The translations under genes and the position numbers were made by a program. From NCBI RefSeq assembly GCF_001456355.1, contig NZ_CP010271.1:310001-374000 (forward strand): a stretch of 64,000 nt of DNA, given 5' to 3'. The notes beneath the pieces were generated by a model. That model worked only from the letters and a program-made list of their open reading frames with translations. It searched no databases and was not told where the DNA came from. How positions within the stretch are numbered: the stretch's first letter is position 1; the number at the start of each line of letters is the position of its first letter. Of this stretch, positions 19,101-27,588 are shown in pieces. Source of the stretch: Mycobacteroides saopaulense (GTDB lineage Bacteria; Actinomycetota; Actinomycetes; Mycobacteriales; Mycobacteriaceae).

Positions 19101-20266
19101 GGCCGACGATTTCGCAGCTGCGCGGGTGGGACGTTGCCAACCTGGACGCCGCCGCAAAGGCAATCGAGGACGCCAGCAAGAACTTGGATCTGTCGATCGA
19201 CGGGGTGGTTCGCGACCTGGACTCGGCAGAGTCGTTTTGGAAGGGCAAGGCCTTTCAGTCCGCCTACGATCAGGCCTCGAGTGAGCAGTCGTCCACGAAC
19301 CGGCTCTCGTTCGCGATCAGCAGCGTCGCCGAGGCGGTTCGCGGCGGGCACTCCTCACTGACCGCGGCGCGCGACAAGGTGTTGGCACTGGTGGACGAGG
19401 CCTACTCCAAGGGCTTGCAGGTCGCCGACGACGGCACCGTCACCGCTCCAGAGGGCAACCGGGATCTGCAGGCCGAGGCTCGGCGACTGACCGACGCGAT
19501 TCGGCAGGCACTCAAGTCGCTTGAAGAGGCCGATCGCACCTCCTCCAACGATCTGCGCAAGGCCTCGGCGAACGTCGACGCCGAGCACAACGCCGCCAGC
19601 ACCCAGCCCGCGGCGTTCACACCGGCCAGCACCGGGGGTGCGGCAGCCGGTTCCATGAGGGCGGGCAGCGGTGGATTCGGTGGCGGCAGCGGCGGCGGAG
19701 GTTTCGGCGGTGGCAGTGGGGGCGGCCACGGCGGTGGTGGGTTCGGCGGAGGCCATGGTGGCGGTGGAGGCCACAGCGTGCCCGACGGCAGCTACTCCAA
19801 CACGGGTGCTCCGTCGCTGCGCCCTTCGGGCCCGTCGGTATTCATGAATCTCGACGCAGGCCAGATGGAAGTCGCCCGCAAAATCATCGAAGAAGGTCTG
19901 CGGCGTGGGCTTTCTCCCGAGGCGATTCAGATCGCGTTGGCGACCGCGCTCACCGAGTCGGGCCTGCGGAGTCTCGCGAACTCGTCGGTGCCGGACTCCA
20001 TGATGCTGGCCAATGATGGTGTGGGACATGATCATGACTCGGTGGGTCCGTTCCAGCAGCGTCAAAGCTGGGGAGCCACAGCCGATTTGATGGATCCGAC
20101 GAAGTCGGCCGGCAAGTTCTATGACCAACTGGTCAAGGTGTCGGGGTGGCAGGACATGAGTGTCGCCCAAGCCGCGCAGTCGGTTCAGCGCTCAGCGTTC
20201 CCCGATGCGTATGCAAAGTACGAGGCACAGGCCGCGCAGATCTTCCACCAGGTGACCGGCCGATAG
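19097..20266 (+). CDS. WxG/Gly-rich protein with C-terminal lysozyme-like domain
   Basis: 389 residues in three parts. Residues 1-165 are helical with W48-K49-G50 in ESFWKGKAF, like WXG100/ESX substrates. Residues 189-226 are a Gly/His-rich linker. Residues 250-389 look like the lysozyme-like domain seen in mycobacteriophage tape-measure and cell-wall-hydrolase proteins: ALATALTESGL with candidate catalytic E287, ANDGVGHDHDSVGPFQQR, WGATADLMDPTKSAGKF. Y372-x-x-x-E376 near the C-terminus resembles the T7SS YxxxD/E signal. There is no Sec signal peptide. It is inferred to be an ESX-exported peptidoglycan hydrolase; host cell-wall remodelling and antibacterial roles are both possible. Confidence 0.75.
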   Translation: MRPTISQLRGWDVANLDAAAKAIEDASKNLDLSIDGVVRDLDSAESFWKGKAFQSAYDQASSEQSSTNRLSFAISSVAEAVRGGHSSLTAARDKVLALVDEAYSKGLQVADDGTVTAPEGNRDLQAEARRLTDAIRQALKSLEEADRTSSNDLRKASANVDAEHNAASTQPAAFTPASTGGAAAGSMRAGSGGFGGGSGGGGFGGGSGGGHGGGGFGGGHGGGGGHSVPDGSYSNTGAPSLRPSGPSVFMNLDAGQMEVARKIIEEGLRRGLSPEAIQIALATALTESGLRSLANSSVPDSMMLANDGVGHDHDSVGPFQQRQSWGATADLMDPTKSAGKFYDQLVKVSGWQDMSVAQAAQSVQRSAFPDAYAKYEAQAAQIFHQVTGR

Positions 20267-20304
20267 CCGCTTTCCGGCTCGTCTGACTGTGGTGCAATGT
20301 GGGC

Positions 20305-20934
20305 ATGCCCACGCCGCGACGCACTCAGGAGGAGCGTTCGGCGGCGATGCAGGCCCGGTTGCTTGAAGCGACCATCGACTGCCTCGTCGAGTTCGGGTAC
20401 TCCGGCACCACCACCTCGCGCATCGCAAGCCGGGCCGGTGTCACCCGCGGCGCGTTGATCCATCATTTCCAGTCCAAGTCGGAGCTGATGGCCGAATCGG
20501 TGCGACACCTCGCATTCAAGCGGACCCAGGCCGTGCTCGAAGAGCTGATGGCGATGGACCAGTCCGCCGACCCGATCGAGCGCTATCTCGACGTGCTATG
20601 GCGGATTCATCAGGGGCCGCTGTTCGTCGCGGTGGTCGAATTGCTCATCGCAGCGCGGACCGAGCCGGATCTGCGGGTGCACCTGGACCAGTTCGAAAAG
20701 ATGGTGCTGCACAATCTGTCGGCGCTCAACGTGCTGGACGATGACGACCCGATCTCGTCCAAAGATCGGCGTGACTTCGGCCTGCTTGCCATGGACATCA
20801 TTCGCGGTCTGTTGATCAGCAGCCTGACCGCTTCCCAGGAAACTCGTGATCGCCGCTGGTCCCGGGCCAAGGAGATGCTGGAGCTGCGGCTTCGCGGCCC
20901 GGCCCCCGCTGCGCAGAAACAAACTGCACTGTAG
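20305..20934 (+). CDS. TetR/AcrR-family transcriptional regulator
   Basis: 209 residues. The N-terminal helix-turn-helix is TTTSRIASRAGVTRGALIHHF (around residues 35-55), preceded by RLLEATIDCLVEFGYSGTTT; the C-terminal ligand domain is family-specific. The ATG at 20305 is preferred to the GTG at 20299. It lies 177 bp before the thiolase/MaoC/SDR cassette in the same direction, and a palindrome just before that cassette is a plausible binding site, so it may repress acyl-CoA degradation genes. Confidence 0.88.
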   Translation: MPTPRRTQEERSAAMQARLLEATIDCLVEFGYSGTTTSRIASRAGVTRGALIHHFQSKSELMAESVRHLAFKRTQAVLEELMAMDQSADPIERYLDVLWRIHQGPLFVAVVELLIAARTEPDLRVHLDQFEKMVLHNLSALNVLDDDDPISSKDRRDFGLLAMDIIRGLLISSLTASQETRDRRWSRAKEMLELRLRGPAPAAQKQTAL

Positions 20935-21053
20935 GTAAATGCCCCGGGTGTTCCGGGTGAGTTTGACGCGCGTTCACCATGCACATCGTTGGGTGTTTAG
21001 GCACTTCTGCGCTATCGCAATACATTTGTACCGCACCCTTACATTCAGGATAG

Positions 21054-21068
21054 AACGTATGTTACGTT
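21054..21068. promoter_or_regulatory. Palindromic operator upstream of the beta-oxidation cassette
   Basis: AACGTA-TGT-TACGTT is a perfect 6-3-6 inverted repeat, 43 bp before the thiolase ATG and beside a TAGAAC box. Length and symmetry suit a TetR-family dimer. The adjacent tetR gene product is the obvious candidate. It is not a KstR site: the AAC and GTT half-sites are not 2 bp apart. Confidence 0.55.
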
Positions 21069-21111
21069 GGCGAAGCCCCCATCGAAGTGTGTGCAAAAGG
21101 AGCTTGCAACC

Positions 21112-22329
21112 ATGCCCCCAAAGGGATCGTCAAAGGTTTTGGAAAAGGTCTACGTCATCGGCGTCGGGATGACGAAATTCGAAAAACCCGGACGACGTGA
21201 GGGCTGGGATTACCCGGCCATGGCCAAGGAGTCGGGCACCAACGCGCTGAACGACGCCGGCATCGACTACGACAAGGTGGAAGCCGCCTATGTCGGGTAC
21301 TGCGCGGGAGAATCCACCTCCGGTCAGCGCGCCGTCTATGAGCTCGGTATGACCGGCATCCCGGTCACCAACGTCAACAACAACTGTTCGACGGGGTCGA
21401 CCGCGCTGTTCAACGCGGCCCAGGCCATTCGCGGCGGACTTGCCGATGTCACGCTTGCCCTGGGGTTCGAGAAGATGCAGCCCGGCTCACTAGGTGCCAC
21501 CTTCACCGACCGCGAGCAGCCGATGCAGCGGCATATCGAGGCGCTCGCCGGGTTGTTCGACTTCGCTTTCCCGCCCGCGCCCTGGATGTTCGGCGCGGCC
21601 GGGCGCGAGCACATGCAGAAGTACGGCACCACCGCCGAGCACTTCGCCAAGATCGGCCACAAGAACCACAAGCATTCGGTGAACAACCCCTACGCGCAGT
21701 TCCAGGAGGAGTACACCCTTCAGGACATCTTGGACGCCAAGGAGATCTACGCGCCGCTGACCAAGCTGCAGTGCTCGCCGACCTCGGACGGTTCGGGTGC
21801 GGCCATCCTGGCCTCGGAGCGGTTCGTCGAGGAGAACGGGCTCGGTGACCGTGCCGTGGAGATCGTGGGCCAGGCCATGACCACCGACATCCCGGGCACC
21901 CTGGAATCCAAGTCGGCGATCACGCTGGTCGGGTTCGACATGGCCAAGCTCGCGGCGCAGAAGGTCTATGAACAGGCGCAGATTTCAGCCGACGACGTCG
22001 ATGTCATCGAGTTGCATGACTGCTTCTCCGCCAACGAACTGATCACCTATGAGGCGCTCGGGCTGTGTGCCGAGGGTGAGGGCGGCAAGCTGGTCGACAA
22101 CGGCGACACCACCTACGGTGGTCGCTGGGTGGTCAACCCCTCGGGCGGACTGATCTCCAAGGGGCATCCTCTCGGTGCCACCGGCCTGGCGCAGTGTGCC
22201 GAGCTCACCTGGCAGTTGCGCGGCGACGCCGACAAGCGTCAGGTGGTCGACGCGAAGGTGGCGCTGCAGCACAACCTCGGCCTCGGTGGCGCCTGCGTGG
22301 TCACCGCCTACAAGCCGGCCAATCGCTGA
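21112..22329 (+). CDS. SCP2-type thiolase / lipid-transfer protein
   Basis: 405-residue thiolase-fold protein of the SCP-x/lipid-transfer type. [15 protein letters not shown] opens it. [11 protein letters not shown] contains the nucleophilic Cys, [12 protein letters not shown] and [17 protein letters not shown] give the second active-site His and the usual G-H-P loop, and [14 protein letters not shown] the C-terminal Cys. It should cleave a 3-ketoacyl-CoA, or the matching bulky or branched substrate. AAGGAG lies 9 nt before the ATG. It is followed after 16 bp by the dehydratase gene, making a three-step cassette. Similar to M. tuberculosis Rv1627c-type proteins from memory. Confidence 0.87.
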   Translation: MPPKGSSKVLEKVYVIGVGMTKFEKPGRREGWDYPAMAKESGTNALNDAGIDYDKVEAAYVGYCAGESTSGQRAVYELGMTGIPVTNVNNNCSTGSTALFNAAQAIRGGLADVTLALGFEKMQPGSLGATFTDREQPMQRHIEALAGLFDFAFPPAPWMFGAAGREHMQKYGTTAEHFAKIGHKNHKHSVNNPYAQFQEEYTLQDILDAKEIYAPLTKLQCSPTSDGSGAAILASERFVEENGLGDRAVEIVGQAMTTDIPGTLESKSAITLVGFDMAKLAAQKVYEQAQISADDVDVIELHDCFSANELITYEALGLCAEGEGGKLVDNGDTTYGGRWVVNPSGGLISKGHPLGATGLAQCAELTWQLRGDADKRQVVDAKVALQHNLGLGGACVVTAYKPANR

Positions 22330-22345
22330 AAGGGGTTGGCTGATA

Positions 22346-23197
22346 ATGGCTGATACCAAGTACCCCTTCAACAACGACGGCCTGGATCAGTGGGGCGCCG
22401 AGGAAACCATCGAGGTCGACAAGGACCGCCTGATCGCCTACGCCGAGGCCACCAACGACCCGATCGAAGAACACCGCAAGGGCGAGGTGGCGGCTCCGGT
22501 CTTCGCGATCGTGCCCATCTTCCAGTCCCTCGTCGGTACCACCATGAGTGTCGTTCCCTACCAGCTGATTCCGCGTGTGGTGCACGGTGAGCAGTTCTTC
22601 AAATTCCACCGGCCGATCAAGCCGGGTGACGCCTTGGTGGCCAAGTCGAAGATGACCGGCTACGAGGGTATGGAGAACGGCACTCGCGGCACCGTGTATG
22701 CCGAAACACGGGATGCTGCGGGTGATCTGGTGAACGAGCAGTACGTCACGTTCTTCTTCCGCAAGTACGACGTGGGTGAGACGCGCGGCGAACTGGGCCC
22801 GAATTTCGTGCTGGACGAGTCGGTCAAGGCCAACTCGCCCACCGCGTCGTTGACTCAGCACGTCGATGACGACCAGACCTTCCGGTACGGGCCGGCGGCC
22901 GGTGATCCCATGCCGATCCACCTCGACAACGACGCCGCGGTGGCGGCCGGATTGCCCGGCATCATCGCGCATGGCTTGTGCACCATGGCATTTACTTCAT
23001 GGGCGGCGCTGACCGAGTTGGCGGACTCACGCACCGAACGTCTCAAGGAGCTTGCGGTGCGCTTCGCCAAGCCGGTGCTGCCCGGGCAGGACATCACCAC
23101 CAACTTCTGGACCAACGGTGCCGCCGGCACCTTCTCGTACGAGACCAATGTCGGCGAGGACCTCGTCATCAAAAACGGCCACGCCGTAATCGCTTAG
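22346..23197 (+). CDS. Double-hotdog (3R)-hydroxyacyl-CoA dehydratase (MaoC family)
   Basis: 283 residues with an N-terminal hotdog-like half and a C-terminal MaoC half carrying the hydratase-2 motif YGPAAGDPMPIHLDNDAA (catalytic Asp and His), then AGLPGIIAHGLCTM. Length and layout match HtdY/Rv3389c-type proteins. It hydrates trans-2-enoyl-CoA to the 3R-hydroxyacyl-CoA. The ATG at 22346 follows AAGGGG. It lies between the thiolase and the HSD17B4-like dehydrogenase, which would use its product. Confidence 0.86.
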   Translation: MADTKYPFNNDGLDQWGAEETIEVDKDRLIAYAEATNDPIEEHRKGEVAAPVFAIVPIFQSLVGTTMSVVPYQLIPRVVHGEQFFKFHRPIKPGDALVAKSKMTGYEGMENGTRGTVYAETRDAAGDLVNEQYVTFFFRKYDVGETRGELGPNFVLDESVKANSPTASLTQHVDDDQTFRYGPAAGDPMPIHLDNDAAVAAGLPGIIAHGLCTMAFTSWAALTELADSRTERLKELAVRFAKPVLPGQDITTNFWTNGAAGTFSYETNVGEDLVIKNGHAVIA

Positions 23198-23218
23198 CAG
23201 CACAGGAAGGGAATCAAC

Positions 23219-24097
23219 ATGGGACAACTTGACGGTCGGGTCGCGGTCATCACCGGTGCCGGACGTGGCATCGGCCGTGAGCACGCGCTGCTCTTCGCCA
23301 AGGAGGGCGCATCGGTGGTCGTCAACGACCTCGGTGGCGCCAACGACGGCTCGGGATCGGATGCCGGGCCCGCGCAGGAAGTGGTCGACGAGATCACTGC
23401 GGCGGGTGGCAAAGCCGTTGCCAATACCGACAACATCTCCACCTGGGCCGGTGCCTCGAACCTGGTGAACCAGGCCGTGGAGACCTTCGGTCAGCTGGAT
23501 GCCGTCGTGAACAACGCGGGTATCCTGCGGGATGGATTTGTCGCCGGCCTCGAGGAAGACCAGTGGGACGCAGTTATCCAGGTGCACCTCAAGGGACACT
23601 TCGCGGTGCTGCGCCACGCGGCCGAGTACTGGAAGGCGCAGTCCAAGGCCGGTGCGGATGTCAAGGCAACCGTGGTCAACACGGCATCGGATTCCGGTGT
23701 GACGCTGCCGAACCCGGGACAGGGCAACTACGGCGCGGCCAAGGCCGGTATCGCGGCGCTGTCCTGTGTCGCGGCCGCCGAGCTGGAGCGGTACGGGGTC
23801 AAGGTGAATGCGATCGCCCCGGTCGCGCGTACCCGCCTCACGCTGGCCACCCCGGGCATGGGCGCGATCTTCGCGGCTCCGGTGGATGAAGGCCAGTTCG
23901 ATATGTTCAGCCCTGCCAACATCTCTCCGCTGGTGGCGTACCTGAGCACCGAGAAGAACCCATGGACCGGCCAGGTGTTCAAGGTGACCGGTGGTTCCAT
24001 CCAGCGGCTCAAGGGCTGGTCGGTGACCGATACCGCCGAGACCGACGGACCGTGGAGCATCGACCTGGTGCGCGAGAGCGTCGAACCCTGGAAGTAA
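23219..24097 (+). CDS. HSD17B4-like SDR, (3R)-hydroxyacyl-CoA dehydrogenase
   Basis: 292-residue SDR. VAVITGAGRGIGREHALLFA with the G-R-E-H-A string and VVVNDLGGANDGSG are diagnostic of the N-terminal domain of the peroxisomal multifunctional enzyme type 2. Active-site Y-x-x-x-K is in GQGNYGAAKAG. The C-terminal extension (GWSVTDTAETDGPWSI) also fits. It oxidises 3R-hydroxyacyl-CoA to 3-ketoacyl-CoA for the thiolase. GGAAGGGA lies upstream of the ATG. A hairpin follows the stop. Confidence 0.88.
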   Translation: MGQLDGRVAVITGAGRGIGREHALLFAKEGASVVVNDLGGANDGSGSDAGPAQEVVDEITAAGGKAVANTDNISTWAGASNLVNQAVETFGQLDAVVNNAGILRDGFVAGLEEDQWDAVIQVHLKGHFAVLRHAAEYWKAQSKAGADVKATVVNTASDSGVTLPNPGQGNYGAAKAGIAALSCVAAAELERYGVKVNAIAPVARTRLTLATPGMGAIFAAPVDEGQFDMFSPANISPLVAYLSTEKNPWTGQVFKVTGGSIQRLKGWSVTDTAETDGPWSIDLVRESVEPWK

Positions 24098-24110
24098 GGA
24101 CGTCTGTCGC

Positions 24111-24139
24111 AGGCGGGTCGCCGATCAGGCGGCCCGCCT
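24111..24139. terminator. Hairpin between convergent SDR and aldo/keto reductase genes
   Basis: AGGCGGG (24111-24117) pairs with CCCGCCT (24133-24139), 13 nt after the SDR stop and overlapping the last codons of the reductase gene. On the plus strand TTGTCGGTTTGT follows, a poor T-tract. Weak bidirectional terminator candidate. Confidence 0.4.
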
Positions 24140-25015
24140 TGTCGGTTTGTCCCGATGCCATCGGCTCCGCGCGGAATGATGCGCCGAGAAGCCCTCATTC
24201 GGGTGGGTTCCCAGCCGACCTTCGGGACTGTCGAGCTGCGTAAAGACGTCGAAATCCTCTGGTGACAAGCTGAAGTCGAATATCTGGAGGTTCTCGGTCA
24301 GCCTATGAGGTGAGCAGGTTTTGGGGATTACCACGTGACCGAGCTCGATATGCCATCGCAAGATCAGCTGCGCTGTTGTCTTGTTGTGCTTGGCGGCCAG
24401 CGCGGTCAGGGGGGAGCCTTCTTCCGTGCCGATGCCCTGGGCCAGCGGACTCCACGCCTCGGTCACGATCTCGCGTTCGGCGTTGAACTGCCGTAACTCT
24501 CGCTGCTGGAAGTACGGGTGCAGCTCCACCTGGTTGACGACGGGCAGCACGCCGGTCTCGTCCACGATGGCGTGTACATGCTCCGGCTCGAAGTTGGATA
24601 CCCCGATGGCGCGGATCGCGCCGGAGAGATACAGCTGCACAATCTTCTGCCAGGCGGTCACGTATTGCCCGTGATCCGGTGCGGGCCAATGGATGAGGAA
24701 CAGGTCGACGTAGTCGGTGCCAAGGGCCTCCAGGCTTCGGGTGAATGCCCGGGCGACATCATGGAAATCCTCCACCCACAACTTCGTGGTGATGAAAACC
24801 TCTTCCCGGGGCACGCCGGAACCGGAGATCCCGAGACCAACGCCCCGTTCATTGCCGTACCTGGTGGCGGTGTCGATATGCCGGTATCCGGCATCAATAG
24901 CTTGTCGGACAACGATTTCCGCGTCGTTCTCGGGTATGGCGGCAACGCCCAGGCCTAACTGGGGGATGTCGACGCCATTGTGGAAGCGGACGTGCGGAAC
25001 GGTGCATGGTGACAC
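24125..25015 (-). CDS. Aldo/keto reductase
   Basis: 296-residue AKR (beta/alpha)8 reductase. Catalytic tetrad: D in YRHIDTATRYGNE, Y seven... residues later in the same segment, K in FITTKLW, and H in FLIHWPAPDH. GVSNFEPEHV and VVNQVELHPYFQQREL are family strings, and VIPKTCSPHRLTENLQIFDF is the NADPH 2'-phosphate loop. Such enzymes reduce carbonyls (methylglyoxal, 2,5-diketogluconate and others); the substrate is not known. GTG start with GGAG 8 nt upstream. Inverted repeats lie in the upstream 203-bp gap toward glpK1. Confidence 0.9.
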   Translation of the reverse strand: MSPCTVPHVRFHNGVDIPQLGLGVAAIPENDAEIVVRQAIDAGYRHIDTATRYGNERGVGLGISGSGVPREEVFITTKLWVEDFHDVARAFTRSLEALGTDYVDLFLIHWPAPDHGQYVTAWQKIVQLYLSGAIRAIGVSNFEPEHVHAIVDETGVLPVVNQVELHPYFQQRELRQFNAEREIVTEAWSPLAQGIGTEEGSPLTALAAKHNKTTAQLILRWHIELGHVVIPKTCSPHRLTENLQIFDFSLSPEDFDVFTQLDSPEGRLGTHPNEGFSAHHSARSRWHRDKPTRRAA

Positions 25016-25085
25016 GAGGGGACTCCAATCACTCTGCGATCAAGGGAGCAGTGGAATTGATATCCGGGTGCGACACAGCCTTGTG

Positions 25086-25099
25086 ACAGTTGAAACTGT
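25086..25099. promoter_or_regulatory. Inverted repeat and direct repeat upstream of the aldo/keto reductase
   Basis: ACAGTT-GA-AACTGT is a perfect 6-2-6 inverted repeat, 71 bp upstream of the reductase GTG. CAGTTGAAA occurs here (25087-25095) and again at 25108-25116, 21 bp (two helical turns) apart. This looks like a regulator site; no binding protein is recognised. Confidence 0.4.
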
Positions 25100-25134
25100 A
25101 GAACTGCCAGTTGAAAAGAGCACCTGTAACCGTG

Positions 25135-25153
25135 CTCACAGAAATGCTGTGAG
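25135..25153 (-). terminator. Hairpin downstream of glpK1
   Basis: CTCACAG-AAATG-CTGTGAG is a perfect 7-5-7 inverted repeat located 66 nt after the glpK1 stop on the minus strand. No T-run follows. It could terminate the iclR-glpK1 transcript before the reductase promoter region. Confidence 0.35.
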
Positions 25154-25218
25154 GTAGCTGAAATAGCTGAATAGCAAGGGTTTTCGGTGTGCGGACGAGC
25201 CGGGGGTTTACACGATCC

Positions 25219-26730
25219 TTACGTGACTCGTGGTGATGCGGTATTCCAATTCAACGTGTTATTAACTGCCAGGCGCCAATTCGCGAGCTCGGTGGCGCGG
25301 GTATCGGCGGCCAGACGAGGTGTCCATTGGCCCGCGCGGTGGCCGTGGCGGCGCAGCTCTTCCTTGTCCTTCCAGAATCCGACCGACAGCCCGGCGGCGT
25401 AGGCGGCGCCCAGCGATACGGTCTCGGCGACGGTGGTGCGCAGAATAGGGACGTCGACCACGTCAGCCAAGGTCTGCATCAGCAGGTTGTTGGCGGTCAT
25501 CCCCCCGTCGACCTGCAGGCTGGATAGCGAGACTCCGGCATCGACCTGCATCACGTCGATGACATCGTGCACTTGCCACGCGGTCGCTTCCAGCACGGCA
25601 CGTGCGAGATGCCCCTTGGTGACATAGGCCGTCAGCCCGGCGATCACGCCGCGTGCCGCGGGCTCCCAGTACGGCGCGAACATTCCGTAGAAGGCCGGCA
25701 CGATGTAACAGCCCCCGTTGTCGGGAACACTGAGGGCAAGCGTCTCCACCTCCGAGGGGACGTTGATCAGTCCGAGGCCGTCGCGTAGCCACTGCACCAG
25801 CGACCCGGTGGTGGCGATGGATCCCTCCAGCGCGTAGACCGGCGGCTCGTCGCGGATCTGATAGCCCACCGTGGTGACCATGCCGTTGCCCGAACACACC
25901 GGTGCATCACCGGTGTTGAGCAGCACGAAGCCGCCGGTTCCCAAGGTGCACTTGCCTTCCCCGGGTAGGAAACATGTATGCCCGAACAGGGCGGCCTGCT
26001 GATCGCCGATCATGGCGCCGATCGGGATTCCCGGCGCGACCGTGCGCGTTTGCCCGAAATCGCTAACGCAGGGCCGTATTTCGGGGAGCAGTGAGCGGGG
26101 AATGTCCATGATGGACAGCAACTCATCGTTCCACTGCAAGGTTCGCAGGTCCATCAGCATGGTGCGGCTGGCGTTGGTGACGTCGGTGACGTGTGCGCCG
26201 CCGTCAGCTCCGCCGGTCAGGTTCCATGCCACCCAGGTGTCCATCGTCCCGAACATCAGCTCGCCGGCATGAGCTCTGGCCTTGAGCGCCGGATCGGAAT
26301 CCAGCAGCCACCGGATTTTCGGGCCGGAGAAGTACGTCTCGAAGGAAAGTCCCGATAGCTCGCGCACCCGGTCGCCGTGCTCGGAGGCGAGCTGCCGTAC
26401 CAGGGTCTCGGTGCGCGCATCGGTCCAGACGATGGACCGTGCCACGGGCCGCCCGGTTTCACGGTCCCACAGCACCGTGGATTCCCGCTGATTGGTGATG
26501 CCGAGGGCGGCGATATCGGCCGACTCGGCGTCGGCGGTAGAGATCGATTCTTCCAGAACACGTTTGGTGGTGCGCCAGATCTCCGACGCGTCGTGCTCAA
26601 CCCAGCCGGGGCGCGGGTGATGTTGGCGATGCTCGTACTGCGCTACCGAAACCAGCTGTCCGTCGTGGTCGAACAGGATGCAGCGTGTCGAGGTGGTGCC
26701 CTGGTCGATTGCCGCGACATAACGCGTCAT
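25219..26730 (-). CDS. glpK: Glycerol kinase, first copy
   Basis: 503-residue FGGY-family glycerol kinase, converting glycerol and ATP to glycerol-3-phosphate. [18 protein letters not shown] opens the ATP domain; RPGWVEHDASEIW and ITNQRESTVLWD are typical glycerol-site strings; LGTGGFVLLNTG and VDGGMTANNLLMQ (second FGGY signature) follow. It is translationally coupled to the IclR regulator upstream (ATGA overlap). It differs clearly from the second copy at 28397 (for example S-A-D-I-A-A-L against S-I-D-L-A-A-L and a longer C-terminus), so the pair is not a recent duplication. Confidence 0.92.
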   Translation of the reverse strand: MTRYVAAIDQGTTSTRCILFDHDGQLVSVAQYEHRQHHPRPGWVEHDASEIWRTTKRVLEESISTADAESADIAALGITNQRESTVLWDRETGRPVARSIVWTDARTETLVRQLASEHGDRVRELSGLSFETYFSGPKIRWLLDSDPALKARAHAGELMFGTMDTWVAWNLTGGADGGAHVTDVTNASRTMLMDLRTLQWNDELLSIMDIPRSLLPEIRPCVSDFGQTRTVAPGIPIGAMIGDQQAALFGHTCFLPGEGKCTLGTGGFVLLNTGDAPVCSGNGMVTTVGYQIRDEPPVYALEGSIATTGSLVQWLRDGLGLINVPSEVETLALSVPDNGGCYIVPAFYGMFAPYWEPAARGVIAGLTAYVTKGHLARAVLEATAWQVHDVIDVMQVDAGVSLSSLQVDGGMTANNLLMQTLADVVDVPILRTTVAETVSLGAAYAAGLSVGFWKDKEELRRHGHRAGQWTPRLAADTRATELANWRLAVNNTLNWNTASPRVT

Positions 26731-27494
26731 CGAGGCACCCGGTATCCGAAGTTGGCCGAGATCACCCGCGCCACGCGCGTCACCTCCTGCACCAGTCGGG
26801 ATCTGGGTGCGAGCCGATGATCACAGACCCGCTCGATCGGCCCGCTGATCCCGATCGCCGCGACGACCAAACCGCCGCGCGCCCGGATCGGTGCGGCGAT
26901 ACCGGCGTCGTCGACCCACAGCTCGCCGACATCGCAGGCCCATCCCGATGTCCGTGTCGCGGTCAGTTGACGGCTCAATTGTGTTGGTGTACTGACGGTT
27001 CGATACGTCATGGGCTCAAGAGATGCAGCCAGGGCTGCATCGGCCGCCGCGGGCCGAAATGCCAGTAGCACCTTGCCGAGCGCACAGGAATAGGCGGGCC
27101 AGCGGGTGCCGACTTCCACGGTGTCACGGGATGCGTTGGGGCCGAACACGTGATGAGCGATCACCGCGTCGGTGCCGTCCAGCACGGCGACATGCACGGT
27201 TTCCGACGATCGGGCCGCCAGGGAGTCGGCGTAGTTCAGTGACTGGGCCCGAATCGCGCTGGCGCTGTGCTCGACGGGCAGTCCGGCGATGACCCCGGAC
27301 TGGAAGTACCGGCTGGTGCCCGGATCCTGACCGACGAATCCGACCTCGTAGAGCGTGCGAATCAGTCCGTGGGCGGTGGGCTTGGGCAGCCCCAGCGCAC
27401 GCGCCACCTGGCCGACACCCAGTGGTTCGGGGCTATCGGCCAGCACTCGCAGGATCGCCGCCGCTCGCTCGACTGCCTGCACAGAACCGGGCAT
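26727..27494 (-). CDS. IclR-family transcriptional regulator of the glycerol locus
   Basis: 255 residues. N-terminal winged helix: SVQAVERAAAILRVLADSPEPLGVGQVARALGLPKPTAHGLIRTL, shown here by its key parts AVERAAAILRVLA and GLPKPTAHGLIRTL; C-terminal IclR effector domain with GTRWPAYSCALGKVLLAF and GIAAPIRARGG. The ATG at 27494 is the first suitable start; TAGCCT lies 8 nt upstream. It overlaps glpK1 (ATGA) and diverges from glpFKD across a 94-bp region containing the glpF promoter, so it very likely senses glycerol or glycerol-3-phosphate and controls both arms. Confidence 0.88.
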   Translation of the reverse strand: MPGSVQAVERAAAILRVLADSPEPLGVGQVARALGLPKPTAHGLIRTLYEVGFVGQDPGTSRYFQSGVIAGLPVEHSASAIRAQSLNYADSLAARSSETVHVAVLDGTDAVIAHHVFGPNASRDTVEVGTRWPAYSCALGKVLLAFRPAAADAALAASLEPMTYRTVSTPTQLSRQLTATRTSGWACDVGELWVDDAGIAAPIRARGGLVVAAIGISGPIERVCDHRLAPRSRLVQEVTRVARVISANFGYRVPR

Positions 27495-27516
27495 CGATGC
27501 CCAGGCTAGCCAGAAA

Positions 27517-27542
27517 TCGGCAAGATCGTTCGACAATGCCGA
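27517..27542. promoter_or_regulatory. Inverted repeat in the iclR/glpF divergent region
   Basis: TCGGCA (27517-27522) and TGCCGA (27537-27542) form an inverted repeat with a 14-bp spacer, centred between the divergent starts. Its position upstream of the glpF -35 box suits an IclR-type activator or repressor site, but the match to a known site is not established. Confidence 0.35.
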
Positions 27543-27552
27543 ATGCCGTCTA

Positions 27553-27581
27553 TTGTGACCCGTGACACCTGCTCTTAGGTT
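27553..27581 (+). promoter_or_regulatory. glpF promoter (leaderless)
   Basis: TTGTGA (27553-27558), 17 bp, TAGGTT (27576-27581), then 7 nt to the ATG at 27589. Spacing is ideal for a sigma-A-type promoter whose transcript begins at the start codon. Confidence 0.55.
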
Positions 27582-27588
27582 CGGTGAC

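Noticed and set aside
19660..19780. Gly-rich coding repeat considered as PE_PGRS
   Set aside because: No PE domain; it is a linker between a WxG domain and a lysozyme-like domain.
21051..21068. Possible KstR site before the thiolase gene
   Set aside because: AAC and GTT half-sites are 4 bp apart instead of 2; the dyad fits another TetR protein better.
25135..25153. Possible CRP site
   Set aside because: The half-sites are in the wrong order (CACA before TGTG) for TGTGA-N6-TCACA.
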